Source: Pagrus major (taxonomy: Eukaryota; Chordata; Actinopteri; Spariformes; Sparidae). From it: 64,000 bases of DNA. The notes under the pieces are model-generated. The model had not been told where the DNA came from. It searched no databases and was given only the letters and a program-made list of their open reading frames with translations. Shown piece by piece: positions 1 through 12,267 of the stretch. Within the stretch, counting starts at the first letter, position 1; each line of letters begins with the position of its first letter. A program made the translations under genes and the position numbers. The stretch is from assembly GCF_040436345.1 (NCBI RefSeq), contig NC_133223.1:10576613-10640612 (forward strand), read 5' to 3'.

Positions 1-764
1 ATAAGCACAGTGCTGTCACTACATAAAATAGAAACTTGAACCTAAACAAACCTAATGTAGAGTTGCAACATTAAGAAATTTAAAGTTTCAACTTATCTGT
101 GGTTTGCAGAAATGTAAACTGCCATCATTTTTTCTGGCGACTGGGTTGAAACAGAAGTTATTGACGTGATGTAGAAGTGTTGTTGATGCATGACTGATGA
201 TGATGGATGTGCAGACCTTTCAGTGATAACATCATGAGCTTGCTATGAAAATGACACTTCACAAAATGACACAAAAATCTCTTAAAAGGCAGCTCAAATT
301 GTGTGAACAATTTTCAAGTGAGTTCTGCAGTTAATCATTTAATAAGTCTTAATGTACAAATTCCCATTTTGGTTTCAAATTAAATACATTGTGTCCATTG
401 GTTGCATTTATGTCTTTTTACTCACAGTATCTCAAACTGTATTTGGTTTGGTTCTATTCTGGTGTACAGACTTTTATTGTGTTATAGATTTGATCATGTA
501 TGAGTCTCTCGATAGTGAACATTCAATTATGATAATTAAACCAATGATTTTGATTCCTCAGTAACCTGCATGTTGTCATTTAAAATCGTAATTACATCAA
601 CACTTTTTCATTATAAATCTAAAAAAGTGAACTGTTTGTATTTGAAAACTGCTTCACGTTCACCCACAATGTCATTGTCATGATCCAGCTAATTGTCAAT
701 AAGCTGCAGATTCGCAGGTTTTGTCCTGATGACTTGTTGACAACAGTTCCAATAATCCAAATCT

Positions 765-876
765 AGATAACAAACACATAACAAAAACAGCCTTGGACAA
801 TGAAATTAATAATGAAATGTATAGGATAGATTTTTTTAATACTATACTACACTTGTTATTATAAAATATTAATACA
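765..876. repeat. Dispersed repeat, copy 1 of 2
   Basis: This segment, starting at GATAACAAACACATAACAAA, recurs at 4512-4634 in the same orientation with only scattered substitutions. Both copies contain GAAATGTATAGGAT and end near TTATTATAAAATATTAATAC. Copy 2 carries a short insertion (ATAGGGCCCAAG) near its start. The family is unknown to me. Confidence 0.75.
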
Positions 877-1220
877 GTTCTTGCTTTAATTGAGAAATTT
901 TGTTCCATGATATTTAATACATTCTGTTTCAGAGGCATGATGGATTTAATGAAAATGCTAAAAAAAATTAAAACAAAAAACGAAAACGCAATTGAGAGGC
1001 TAGAATTGATCATTCCAAATATCAGCACAAAAGACTAATTATCAGTAGCTCCAATCCGAGAAATATCATCATCAGCTTTCCAAAGCTTGTTTGAGAAAAC
1101 CTCCTCCTCCTCTTCTCATCCGTTCTCTGAATGCTCTTTGTCTGAATGTGTTTCTAAAGTTCCCCCCGGTGAAGGAGAGGAGGGCCGGGCTCTACTATGT
1201 TACTCTCTTGTTGTAGTACA

Positions 1221-1527
1221 AGGCCTAAACCATGGAGTCAACATTGGGGGGGACCAAATTTCTCTCTTATATATATATACCTTTTTTTTCTTTTTACCAT
1301 AATGATAATGCATTGCGTTACATGTTATTACATTGTATTACTTGTGTGGGCACTGGGCAGGAGGGCCAGATAATCAGATAGATATTATATATAATATATA
1401 ATAATATAATATATATATATAATATATAATATATATATAATCAGATAGATATTGGGGGGGACATTTTGAGCATATCTGAATATTGGGGGGGACATGTCCC
1501 CCCCAATGTATATGGTGATTTAGGCCC
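1221..1527. mobile_element. Small TIR element with about 12-bp flanking direct repeat
   Basis: The left end AGGCCTAAACC and the right end GATTTAGGCCC are imperfect inverted copies of one another, and the similarity continues into a G-run next to CATTGGGGGGG on each side. The flanks are TGTTGTAGTACA (1209-1220) and TGTTGTAGTATA (1528-1539), identical at 11 of 12 positions, which looks like a target-site duplication. The interior is AT-dinucleotide rich and non-coding. This suggests a non-autonomous DNA transposon. A 12-bp duplication is long for common superfamilies, so the true duplication may be a shorter part of it. Confidence 0.6.
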
Positions 1528-2749
1528 TGTTGTAGTATAATAGTCCTACATGGCTCAGGTATGAATTGGTAGATTTCAGTGATCTTCCTATTTTTCTTTT
1601 CTTTTTCGTTTCAGAATTAACATGTTCAGAAAAAGTTAATGAATGAAAAAATGAACATCATCCGGTCTCCTTCTGTTCAACACAGCATTTCTACATGGAC
1701 AAATCATGTTCTGCTCTCAGTGAGCACAGAAAACCGTTTTATTTAATAGAGAAAGTTGTATTCAAATGTTGAATTGTATTTCTCTTGCCATTGTCATTCT
1801 GCTTCTGTTATTTGATTTACAATCATTTAAATTTTAAAAGGTGTGAATGCAAGTCTTGGTATCGACGGTAAAGACTTATAGTTCACTGTCTTTGTGGAAG
1901 TGTAGCTCAGCCTTAGGAATCCTTTTAGGCTAAGTGCCTGTGTCTGGATATGGGGACTGATGCAACAAATAAGCATCAGCTTTAAGAATAAGACCATCTC
2001 TGTCCGTGAGGCTCCATCATTTCCCATCTAACAGCAATCTCACATCCCCCTTCCCTTGACACGTGCACTCAGGTCTCTCTCTGTCCTGTCAGCCTCGCCT
2101 ATTTCCTTCTTTATTTTGATCATAACATCTTCTAGTGATGACTAAATTATGATTAGATTTAAGGATGTGCAGTGCTTTCATCTGTCTAGTGCGCTGCATA
2201 ATATTGCCCCCCACCCAACCCCTCTCGAACCGCCAACCCGACCCCCCAAACACACAAAACACAATAGCCATCTACCTCGACTCACTCACCAGCTATTGAA
2301 GAGCAGACTGGCTGCTCGGTTCCCATGGAAACAACGCGCGTGTACGTGTGTGTTCAGTAAATTTTTCACGCACGCACACACACAAACATACACACACACA
2401 GGTAGATTTTTAATATGCAAATAATGTGCTCTGCTCTAATGCAACATGTTTACTGCTGCTTTACGCATCCACAGTGCTGCTGAAACACAAAAGAGTGCAA
2501 CAGTATAACTGACACGACAATTTCACTGCTGTTGTAAATCTTTGTATGAACTGAGAGGCACTTTGACACAACTAAGTGTTACGCTCTATTTATTTATTTA
2601 GTTATGAGAAAGAGTGCTGCTGTTGTTACTGCATAGATAGCTTCACATTTTTTAAAGCCCGTCATTAAAGAATAGTTTTCTATTGTATTGAACCTGGGGT
2701 GACAGAGCCTTCTCAGTAGCTGCCCCCTCCCTCTGACTGTACAGACCTC

Positions 2750-2978
2750 ACAACCTTCACAACACTCACCAGAACTCACCTTTTTAAAACTGCTTTTAAT
2801 GTATAACTTCTGTCTCTTCTTTGTGTTATTAGTGGGTTTTTTTATGATTCTGCTTTTTATCCTGTAAAGTGTCTTTGACGACCTTGAAAAGCGCTGTATA
2901 AAAAAGTATAATAATAATAATGTATTATTATTATTATTATTGTTGTTGTTGTTGTTGTTGTTGTTATCATTATTATTA
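2750..2978 (+). mobile_element. L2/V-SINE-like 3' tail with ATT/TTG repeat
   Basis: The stretch containing TGTAAAGTGTCTTTGACGAC and GAAAAGCGCTGTATAAA followed by (ATT)n resembles the conserved 3' tail of fish L2-type LINEs and the SINEs that share it. This comes from memory of the family and was not searched. The (ATA)n/(ATT)n/(TTG)n run at 2909-2978 is the expected tail microsatellite, extended by slippage. No coding part of a LINE is visible upstream. Confidence 0.55.
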
Positions 2979-3330
2979 GTAGTATTCTTGTTGTTTTGCT
3001 TGCACTTACTATTCCTCCTGTCCATACTGGCCACCATGCTCCCTTCTGAATGCAGTTTCAGTGTAAATGATTGTCAATCTGCAGCCCTCGTTTTCTGCAA
3101 AAATAGATCCCAGACTCGATCTCTTCAGAGGACATGTTGCAATGCAAGAAAAAGCCTGTTTCGATGTCCATCTGAGCACCCAACTGTTGTTTTAAGACAG
3201 ACATGAAAAACTATTAAAATGTCCTTTATGGAAAACCCCTGTGAGGCTGTTATACTCACATTTGCATCTATTAGATGAGAAACTGCAATTCTAAGACTCT
3301 TATTAATTACTGGCACCAGAGGAAAATCAC

Positions 3331-3706
3331 GGGCCTCATTTATAAAACTCTTTCAAAACGTTCAACTGAGGAAAGAAAAAAAAATCAGATGTATAAAACC
3401 TGGCTTAAGGCCAACGGTGCGCAGTTTCCTTTTATAAATCCTAAATCAACTTGGAAACGCGCGCACATGGATCCGAGTCACACACCGCCCTCTCCACACC
3501 CACATCCAACCATAGAGGGTCAATGCAGAGAGCCTCGTGAATGTGAATGGAAGTGAGTAGCTGATTCAGTGAATCATGGCCACAACGAGAGGAAGATGGA
3601 GGAAAAAAGACCTTTCTGGCACAGAGAATACAGTGCAGGACAGAACAGTGTTATCCCTCACCCTCGGATATCATTTGAAAGTAGAAGTTTGATACGCGTA
3701 CACTAT

Positions 3707-3758
<52 letters not shown>

Positions 3759-4074
3759 GTTTAGTTTTAAGATAAACGTGGCCTGCATTATGATTCGGAC
3801 AATGAGGATATGGAGTGTAACGACTCGAGTGTCACGGCGCTGTCTCCAGTGCGCTCTGCGTGGCGCACAGCGTCGATGATGTTCACTGCAGCGATTTTAC
3901 ACACAACTACACAACTAGGCTGTATGAAAACTCAAATCTTACCTATGTTATATTAGTTTGCTGACAGGTGCGCACATTCTCCCGTCAAGTTTGTTTTCCT
4001 AGATCAGAACTTTTGCGTTAGAAGTGGTGTTTCAGGCCCCATTTTGTGCGTATGCACTGTTTATAAATCAGACC
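3331..4074. mobile_element. MITE-like element with GGGCCTCATTTATAAA ends
   Basis: The left end GGGCCTCATTTATAAAA is imperfectly inverted at the right end, where the strand reads TTTATAAATCAGACC. The right part (TCAGGCCCCATTTTGTGCG) has the look of a very common fish non-autonomous DNA element. The interior includes an (ATTT)n run at 3704-3757 and no intact transposase. I found no clear target-site duplication, so the exact ends and superfamily are uncertain. Confidence 0.5.
3704..3757. repeat. (ATTT)n microsatellite
   Basis: An almost perfect tetranucleotide run of about 13 units lies inside the MITE-like element. Confidence 0.95.
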
Positions 4075-4511
4075 ACTGATCTTTGTCGACCATGAGGAAA
4101 TCTCAGACTCGTTTAGGCTAAACTTTCCAAAAGTGACAAGTGCACATTCCAGAGAGAAACACTGGGTGCTAAATCACACAAGTTTAAGTTCTCAAAGTGG
4201 AAAGATAACACAACATCAGAGTAGTAAATGTGTGCAATTTCATGTTTTATTAAAATATCATTGTCTTATCTGCTCATCTGCAGCATAAACAGTAAGTCAG
4301 CACTTTTTTCTTCCATTTCTGTTAGTGGAAGTGTATTCTGAGCTGTCTCCAATGTCCCAGACACACACATCTCAACTACTGACAATAAATAGGCCACATT
4401 TAGAAAAATAATGTACGTATAAACACACAAACAAATTAAGAAACACATTCATCAGTATCACAACATATATATCGATATAACACAATCAGATGTAGGATTT
4501 TTTTTTTGTCC

Positions 4512-4634
4512 AGATAACAAACACATAACAAAAATAGGGCCCAAGCCTTGGACAATAAAATTAACAATGAAATGTATAGGATGGAATTATTTAATACTAT
4601 ACTACGCTTGTTATTATAAAATATTAATACTTAT
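4512..4634. repeat. Dispersed repeat, copy 2 of 2
   Basis: This is the direct-orientation partner of 765-876, about 3.7 kb away. The two share nearly all of their bases apart from a short insertion and point changes. Both are flanked by AT-rich DNA. Confidence 0.75.
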
Positions 4635-4784
4635 TAATATGTTATACTATATAAACATATTATATGTGCTTGTGTTTTGTTTCTTTATACCACATGTTTG
4701 TTAACTGTAAGCCTTTTTGTTTTAGTCATATGCAACACTTTTCCTAAACAATGCATGTGTTGTAAAGACATTTTATTTATTTGC

Positions 4785-4995
4785 CAGATTTTCCCCCATT
4801 TGCAAACTTGTAGCCTTCAGCCGCAAACCAACTCTGACTGAAGTGACATCACTCGAGGACATTTATCAGACTTCACACAGCTTGCTCATCAACCGCGAAA
4901 GGCCAAAACATTGTTCCCATTTCACATAGACAGTAGTACATCCCAAGACCCATAAACAGACTTTGATGCATCGGTGGAGTTCCCTTTAAAATGCA
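4785..4995. repeat. Interspersed repeat family R1, copy A
   Basis: It shares ordered blocks with 45765-45960 and 51835-52030: GTGACATCACT, GAGG(A/C)A..TTTATCAGA, TTTCACATA, CCCAAGACC and TAAACA-ACTTT-ATG. It is more diverged than the other two copies. All three are on the same strand, and all end where the DNA reads roughly TCCCTTTAA or TCCTTTAA. The family was not identified. Confidence 0.7.
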
Positions 4996-6765
4996 TTGCA
5001 TTGAACGCCTTCAGCCACTGTACAATAAAAACAATGACCTACCTGAGAATTCCAGCAGGTGAAACATTCCAGAATCCCATCAGAGACAAAAGACAGAAGA
5101 CTAATACATTTGCATCGGGCCAAGGCTGTGCCCATTGTGGGAATCAAAGTCATACCTTTCACTGAAACCTGCTGAGGAACAGGGGTTCCTTCAAAAAAAA
5201 AAAAGTACAGTAAGTCTGTCTTAACTGGTGGTGAAACATCTGTTCTGTGTGTTTGGCTGTATTATCATGACAGATCACTATAGAGAAGAGATGTAGCAGT
5301 TGTCCTATTTTATTTAATGCGTCAGTGTGAAGGTGAGCTTTAAGAAAATGATCTGAAAACACATGTTGGGCAGAAAGGTGTTTGACATGAAAACAGAATT
5401 TTCAGATTTATCTGGATTAGAGTGCATGTGTGTGTGTGTGAGTGTGTGTGTGTGTCTGTGTACTTGATGTCCATTGAACAGCACAATACTCAATAACACA
5501 ATAAATATCTGTGTGTGTGTATGTGTGTGTTCAGCCCTGGCACCACACATCTCATTCACACCTAATGATCGCAGCCTCTCACTGGCTGCCGTCTCTCCTC
5601 CCAGACCAAATCCAATTACCGTGGACAATAGAAACCAGCTCCAGGCTCAGGACTCCATCAGCTCCTCCGGGCTGCTGCTCCCTGCTTCGAGACTCCTGCT
5701 GGACCCCTAATCATGTCGAGTGTCCGCAAGGGTCACAAAGTACACCTGTACACACACAGAGATACAAGTACAAAGAGAAACACAAATACAAACACATATC
5801 AAGCACAAATATCAAGAAATAAAACACAAACATATACAAGTAGAAGAGTAAACAAAAAGATCCAAGCAAATATAAATGAGAACATACGACAGATGGAAGT
5901 GATGCAACAACAAAACACAAGTAAAGCAGAACAGCATAACAGGAGCAGGTATAACAAAAAATAAAACAATCCTGCAAATACAGATATAAACAAATAAGAC
6001 AAAAACAAGAACAGATGCACACAAATATACACAAACATGTAAACATGATATTGAATATTGCTAACTTTCAGTTCAACACAGCAAATTCATTATGCTATTT
6101 ATCAACAAGTATTCTTTATTCTTATTCTGTGCAACACGCAAACAGTTTACAGCTGCACATGGTTCACTTGTCAATGACTCCATCTAGTGGCATAAACATG
6201 AAATAACTGCTTACTGTAGGTGGACCAGAGTACATTCAGGAATCCTAGTATCGGACACTGATTATCAGTCACACACCTTAACGCCCATTTAGTTGCTCTG
6301 TAGCTTTCTGCAGCTTGTTTAGAGGCTTAATTTTTTATGCCAACATCGACAAAGTCCTTCAAGTGCTCAGGAAAAAAATCTACATTTCCATGACAACTGC
6401 ATTGCTGAAGAAGATGATATTGCAACTCCTCTAACACTCAAGGAGATAGCATCGAGTTACTGAAGCTCTGAGAGATGCTTGATTATAGACAGGAAGTTGA
6501 TTTGGGACTTCTGCTCACAGTCGTTCAGCTGCAGCAGGTCAATCAACTCATTAATCATAAATCACAACGAGGCCAACACAAACTGATGTCAGGAAGAGTG
6601 AAGAGAAAGGGACAAAAAAATAGAAATGAAGAGAACTTGCTTTCAGCACTAAAATCACTTAATTGAGTAAACCTGGTTCATGCAGGTTTCTGTTGACCGC
6701 CACACAATCAGCCACTGTCACTCTTTCTCACACAAACACAACCACTGTATAGCTTTTCAAATGGA

Positions 6766-6835
6766 TTTATTTAGAAATGATTTTCCCCACTTCCACATTA
6801 ACCGTTTAAACATGATATTTGATTTTCTTTTTATT
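6766..6835 (-). promoter_or_regulatory. dnajc15: Candidate dnajc15 poly(A) signals
   Basis: The plus strand reads TTTATT at 6830-6835 and again at 6766-6771, so the minus-strand transcript would carry AATAAA twice, about 420-485 nt after the dnajc15 stop codon. The spacing suits a short 3' UTR. Which signal is used cannot be told from sequence alone. Confidence 0.45.
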
Positions 6836-7248
6836 ATCCCTTAAATAGATTACATCATTACATAATACCTTATATGCTGACATTTGTACACATAAAATTT
6901 CTTACATCGCGAATACAAAGCAGTGAAGAACAGCCACTGATGATGTCGACTCTACAACTTTACCCACGTGTGCCTTCGATCATAACACCTAAACTCAGAT
7001 TCAAAATTACTGCCAGTCATTTCAAGGCAATAACCTTCATCAATTGTCATACATATCATATGTTAACAATGTGGAACATTTATGTCAAAGATAAGTAACT
7101 TTGTTAGGAAGTTAACTATATTTTTTGCCACACTCCAGGAGTCTTAGCAGCTGCTTCGGTTAGGTGTTGATACTGATGGATCTGTACTACAGAGCTGAGA
7201 TCATGCACAAGGTGATGGAAGTCTTTCATGTGTCATCAACAGTGCACG

Positions 7249-10214
7249 TCATCGTCGGATATCCTTATCCAGAAGGTCTTTGGCCTCGTTGATCTTTGCG
7301 GCGAGATACGGTGATCCACCTGCACACACGTGAAAATAAAGTTTTAGTCTGATTCTCTAAACACTCCTTGAGCACTTGACCGTCTACAAGTTTTTAAATA
7401 ACTATAGTTAGGGCTGGGTGACTGGGCAGTATAGTGTGGGGTTGCACAACAGTGTTTAAAGTAGGAATTGGACATAAAACCATTCTTTAAAAAATAGTTA
7501 ATACATAGTCCCTGTCCCTGTGATCATATACAAGTCCATTTCACAGATTTTGTAAATCAAGACTGCTAACGTAGCAAACTTCCATCTGTGACATAAAAAA
7601 CTAACTACAGTCTTGAAGACATCTGCCTTTTGTCTATATCACTTTGAGGGTCAGAGTTCAAGCTTACCTTTATCTGGATGGTTCAGGACCATGATCCTCC
7701 GATGTGCATCCCGTACCTTGACCTTTGTGGTGACTGGGCTGGACATAAAACAAATAATGCATCCATGTGAGCAACTATCGCTTTCCTCTGAGCAATGAGA
7801 GACACACACTGAAGGGCTGTGCCAATAAGTTAACACATAACACTAAAGCAATTTTAACTACAACACATTCTATTACCTGATGCCAAGAATTAGGCTGGCC
7901 TCTCGTTTGGACATCTTCTGCTCAAAACCTCCTTTGTAATATGATGAGAAAGCCTGTGGTGACAGAGGAGGATTACAGCATTGATTTTCATTCGTCTCAA
8001 TCTGAGGACGGACTTCATTTTATTTGATAGTTTGTATTCTGTTTCCTTTTTCTCAAGTGTTTCTTTGAACCAACTTTTACAAAAAGCAAAAGCCCCGGCA
8101 AAGAACAAGGCAAAGCACTAATGAAAAATGAGAATTGTGGACAACAGCTGTTATAAAACAGGCTGCATCCACGGTTTGTAATTTTGAATTGTTTTTGGTT
8201 GGAGCTTAAGAATTCAGGACTAAAAAGAGATGAGCTGGGCTTTTACCTGTGTACAGATACCTGATAAAACCTGCATGCCACAATAACAGACATTTTTCAG
8301 TTGAGTTCTAACTCTTCTGATGCTGCAGTAGTTTAGGCTCAAGTTAGGTTGGATCTGAATCCATTTTATTATCTACATCAAACCATTTTTGTCTCACCTG
8401 GTTAATATTCTGAAGATTAAAACATATTAAAAGGCATAAGATACAACATACTTAACAATAAGAGACACAATAATAAGTAGGAAATACAGTATGTGACGCA
8501 TCAAGTGATGAAAAAAAAGTGAGATGTAAGATTTTGCAGAATAGGGTGGTATATGAACATCACAGCAAATGTACAGGAGGTGAATTATTTTACTCACTGA
8601 TGTGGGCATCTTCTTGACAGTCTCAGAGAAGACTTGTCCAAGGGGCTTCCACAGCTGGAATGCATATCGGCCTGTGGATCAAACACACACATGAATTAAA
8701 TTTCTAAATGACAAGGGTGCAACATTACGCAAAGCAAAAACCTGTAAACAATACTCTAGATGAATAATTTTAGCAATGTGATAGTAAACAAAAGCCTGAA
8801 AGGGAATAGTTTACATGCATGTCCAGATAATACTATTTTGTCATATTACTGATCTTATATCAAACTTTTCTTACCTGCAAAACCTGCAGCAGCCACACCA
8901 AGACCGACTGCAATCAGAGTCCCTCCCTGTCACCAAAACAAGACATGCAGCAGTTACTACACATAACAAAGACGATTTGTGGGGCTGCTTCAGTATGTCC
9001 AAATATGTTATCCATTGTGAAAGCAAGCCACCACTAATCAGTGGCAGCTGATATCAGTAAGTTATTTGTTGGTTGTCGTTCAATAATGGCACAAGTATAG
9101 AATTGCTCAAGTAAAAAACAGTGTGTCTGTGAGTGAGGATTTTACTGCAGCAATACACTGGATACTTAGATTATAATAAACATTTACACACAGGCTTTTT
9201 CTGCTCATATGCTAAACCATGGGATCTTTACTCAAACTGGAACATAATGAACGGCCTTAATGGAGGAATGTAACTGTGTAGACTTGAGATGTGAAAGTAC
9301 CAGAGCAGATCCCATTTTTTAGCTCAGCAACCACTTCATAATGTGCCATACTCATGCTTTGTGACTTAATTGTTCAACTCCTGATCGTGTTACTTCAAAA
9401 TAAGTTGTAAGTATGATTTGTGCAGTCCCTAAAAGTACAGTCTAGTAGAGACCTCTATATAATGAGCCTAAAATAGTCAACTTCTAAACAGACTTTTAAG
9501 AGATATTTCTACTCCAGTCAGCTCATATTCTTGTGAAAGCAGCTCTCTCAGAAGTTTTGAAACTACATCCAAAATGGTGAACTGTATAACATAGCTTGAT
9601 TTTGGCATTACATGAAATCAGACAGATGTGTAATGTACCCAATGTCACATGGCGGTAACTGACTGTCAGTACAGGTATTATGTAATAAGAAGTGGCATTC
9701 TGTTTAGCCTGCTATACCTGTGTAATACAGAATAATTAAACTAATCCATTAAAAGTTTACAGAAGAGTGTGAGTCATTGATCATTTTAAAGGCTCTCGTG
9801 CCAGGCTGATCATTATGAGATTATGTAGTGATAATAATAATAATCTGACCTTAATCTAAAGCTATGGACAACAGCAGCCTCTTAGCTTCCCATGTGTGAC
9901 AGCGTAGTTCAATGACACGTGTGGTTTAAACGTCCTCCAGCTACGTCACAAAACGGTTACCGGTACTTGGTCGTTAGCTTCTGCACCTGATGCGAGACGA
10001 GCCGTGGCGGTCACTGAGCTAACCCAACAGCCACTACAGGTAAAAGGCGGACTGCTTCAGTTTGACCGACTCCATAAAGGTCCCCAGTGTGAAAACAGAA
10101 ACTCACCAGCCGTCTGTCTATCTCCGCATCACTCCTCGCGGTTGTTTTTGGAGCGTATTCAGCATATCTCATCATGTCTCCTCCGTCCACGGTCATCCCG
10201 CCGGGGTTCGCCAT
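7249..10214 (-). CDS. dnajc15: DnaJ homolog subfamily C member 15 (MCJ), complete, 6 exons
   Basis: Exons are 10214-10107, 8926-8875, 8671-8598, 7953-7877, 7738-7668 and 7319-7249. They give 453 nt and 150 aa with stop TGA, the same length as I recall for human DNAJC15. All introns are GT-AG and the phases join. The N-terminus carries MRYAEYAP, typical of DNAJC15 and absent from the shorter paralogue DNAJC19. A glycine/alanine-rich membrane segment (GGTLIAVGLGVAAAGFAG) covers about residues 37-54. The C-terminal J domain has the HPD motif at 124-126 and ends AAKINEAKDLLDKD. Family knowledge: it is an inner-mitochondrial-membrane J-protein that stimulates mortalin (HSPA9) at the TIM23 import motor, and it is reported to restrain respiratory complex I. 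The start is the first ATG in a GC-rich 5' region. All key residues are present. Confidence 0.95.
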
Positions 10215-10330
10215 GTTGCCTCAGTGACGAATGTCAAAGCCCCGCCCATGGACCTGTAGACCACGCCCCTGCGAGGACCTTCTTTGCGTTTCATTGGAGG
10301 ATGGCAAAACAACGAATTGGTGCTTTACTG
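10215..10330 (-). promoter_or_regulatory. dnajc15: Likely dnajc15 promoter region
   Basis: The roughly 100 bases upstream of the dnajc15 ATG are locally GC-rich and contain CCGCCC/CCACGCCC motifs that resemble GC boxes (SP/KLF sites). No TATA box is obvious. The likely sestd1 3' end lies only about 220 bases further on, so the two genes are packed tail to head. Confidence 0.4.
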
Positions 10331-10567
10331 CCACCAACTGGTGTGGAGTGTGTATCACAAGAGCGTATGTGAAATATAACAAAATACATCTAAAAAAGAC
10401 GGTGACGCTCTCAGGCCTACGCTGCATCCATTATATTTGTGTTTTAGAACTTCTCGGATGTATGTTTGTTTGCATTTCATTTGTTCATATGAGCATTTTC
10501 TGTTATTTAATAAAACAAAAGCAGACATAACAAAAAACACTTCAGGACAGCAACTTCAAAATGCTTC

Positions 10568-10573
10568 TTTATT
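10568..10573 (-). promoter_or_regulatory. sestd1: Candidate sestd1 poly(A) signal
   Basis: The plus strand reads TTTATT, giving AATAAA in the minus-strand transcript about 1.7 kb after the sestd1 stop codon. If used, the 3' UTR would be about 10550-12267 and would end roughly 330 bases before the dnajc15 start codon. Confidence 0.45.
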
Positions 10574-11204
10574 TAGAGGATGATGTCATACTGATGTCGT
10601 TGCACACTGTATGTCATCGGATGAAGAGGACAGAGGGCAAGGCGCAGCATTTAGCGGTTTTACTTACAGCAGCAGTTATTGGTCAAAAACACCAACCATC
10701 ATCAAGGTTTGCTAAAAAAAGGTTGAATAAATAGAAAAGGAATCTGTCCTGTTCTCATGTTCACCATGTCAGAATGCGATCACCAGTCTTGGTGCACTCA
10801 GTCTGCACACTGGATTGCTGTCAGAGGTCACCTCAGTCCCTGTGGTTAGTTTGGATCAGAGCAAGCGGCACAGGTTTGAGTTCTATCATGAAGGCAGAGG
10901 GTTTCTTTAGAGCAGCGAAGTGGTTGGAGCCTCTGGGTCCTTGAAAGATGTCAGCATCATGGATGCATTAATGTTACAACTGTATTGACTACAAGTCTCC
11001 TTACCTACTAAAAACCAATGAAGAAACTGATATTAAAATTCACTTTTGCTAAGAAACTAGTTTTTCTCTCCTTGGTGTGTGTTTCCACCTCTGTATTTAT
11101 TTGTTGAAAACTGTCATTTCCAAAACACAAAGGACAGGAGGTGTCAAAAAAAGTAATAATGAGTTGGATGCAAAATCTGATGATTCATGCTGTCATGTTA
11201 CTTT

Positions 11205-11780
11205 AAGTTACAGTGTGTAACATTAAGGCGGATCTTTTGGCAGAAATGAAAGATAATATCCATAATTATGTTTTTTATAGTGTAAATTTACCTGAAACTA
11301 AACTTTTTCTTTACCTTAAAATAAGCCTTTATTTCTACAGAGGGAGCGGGGCCTCTTCTACGGCGTACGCCATGTTGAACCACCATGTTTCTACAGTTAC
11401 ACAGAATGGACAAACCCAACAATGGCTCTAGAGAGGGCCTTTTCGGTTTTTCACGTTTTTTGGAGATCACCACAGGGGAGAGTGAGGCGAGGGCTCTTTA
11501 CATAAGACACTGGACCTTAAATTTATGCTCTCAATATCATATTACATGTTTTGCTCACATTACTCCGTCATTTTTATCCATCAGCAAACGCATTGGTGCA
11601 GCCCAGAATTCTTCTTTCAGAACTTCTTTGTAAAAAGCAGGACAAACAAAGCACTGAGTGTGTGAGAGCTGCCGAGGACTCCGGAGGAGTTGAAGTAACA
11701 TGACCAAAAAGCAACATCTCGTGGGAGGTCAGGAGGCACACACACAAACCTTGGTAACCATGTTAGCGCCACGGAAGCTC
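11205..11780. repeat. Probable fish interspersed repeat in sestd1 3' UTR region
   Basis: Phrases such as TTACAGTGTGTAACATTA and GGCTCTAGAGAGGGCC around CGCCATGTT-rich sequence resemble a repeat I remember as common in teleost genomes. No second copy occurs in this window, so this is recall rather than proof. It would lie inside the predicted sestd1 3' UTR. Confidence 0.35.
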
Positions 11781-12267
11781 GGCCCACCTAGGCGAGCGAG
11801 TGGCATGCTGGGAACACTGAGGTGGTGTTAGGCGTAGATTAAGAGTATTCTTATCCATCTGATTATTTTACAGTTGATGGTCATCATCGGATCATCCACA
11901 GACGTGAATATTTAATAATTCCAGTAAATATTTCCAGTATGTTACATCGATCCAGTGGGCCACATAGATCTGCTGAATCACTTAACGGCAGAGAAACGGT
12001 TGGAGGGCGCTGTTCTTCAGGAGCAGACGGTGGTGAAGCTGTCACAGCTTCTGCTTTAGTAGCAGTAAGGCTGATGGGAAATGTAGTCTTAATATAAAGA
12101 ACGACCATCAGTAAGAATAAGCTACTGCTGCAGTGGGACAGAAGCAACCAATCGATGGCTTTCCTGGCTCGGGGAGAACAAAGCAGAGGTTTCGGTAGAA
12201 ATTAATCAGCAGCCCTTCATTGACGAGCTTCATTAAGGCTGCTTGGTTTAATGTCGTCAGCGATCCA

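Larger units (their letters stand above)
1..7248. other. Gene-poor flank downstream of dnajc15
   Basis: I find no convincing coding exon here. The open frames are short, have no recognisable domain and often run through simple repeats. The stretch holds a 307-bp TIR element, an L2-like tail, a larger MITE-like element, dispersed repeat copies and microsatellites (listed separately). The last few hundred bases are the likely 3' UTR of dnajc15. A GC-richer patch near 5530-5710 has an open plus-strand frame, but I could not assign it to any family. Confidence 0.6.

Noticed and set aside
5474-5710. Open plus-strand frame in a GC-richer patch, preceded by a TGTGTTCAG acceptor-like sequence
   Set aside because: No recognisable domain, no partner exons with matching phase, and a short frame. 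It may be an exon of an unknown transcript, but sequence alone does not support it.
7249-10214. Assignment of the J-protein as dnajc19 (TIM14) rather than dnajc15
   Set aside because: The RYAEY-type N-terminal extension, the 150-residue length and SSYYKGGFEQKMSKREA fit DNAJC15 better. DNAJC19 is about 116 aa and lacks this N-terminus.
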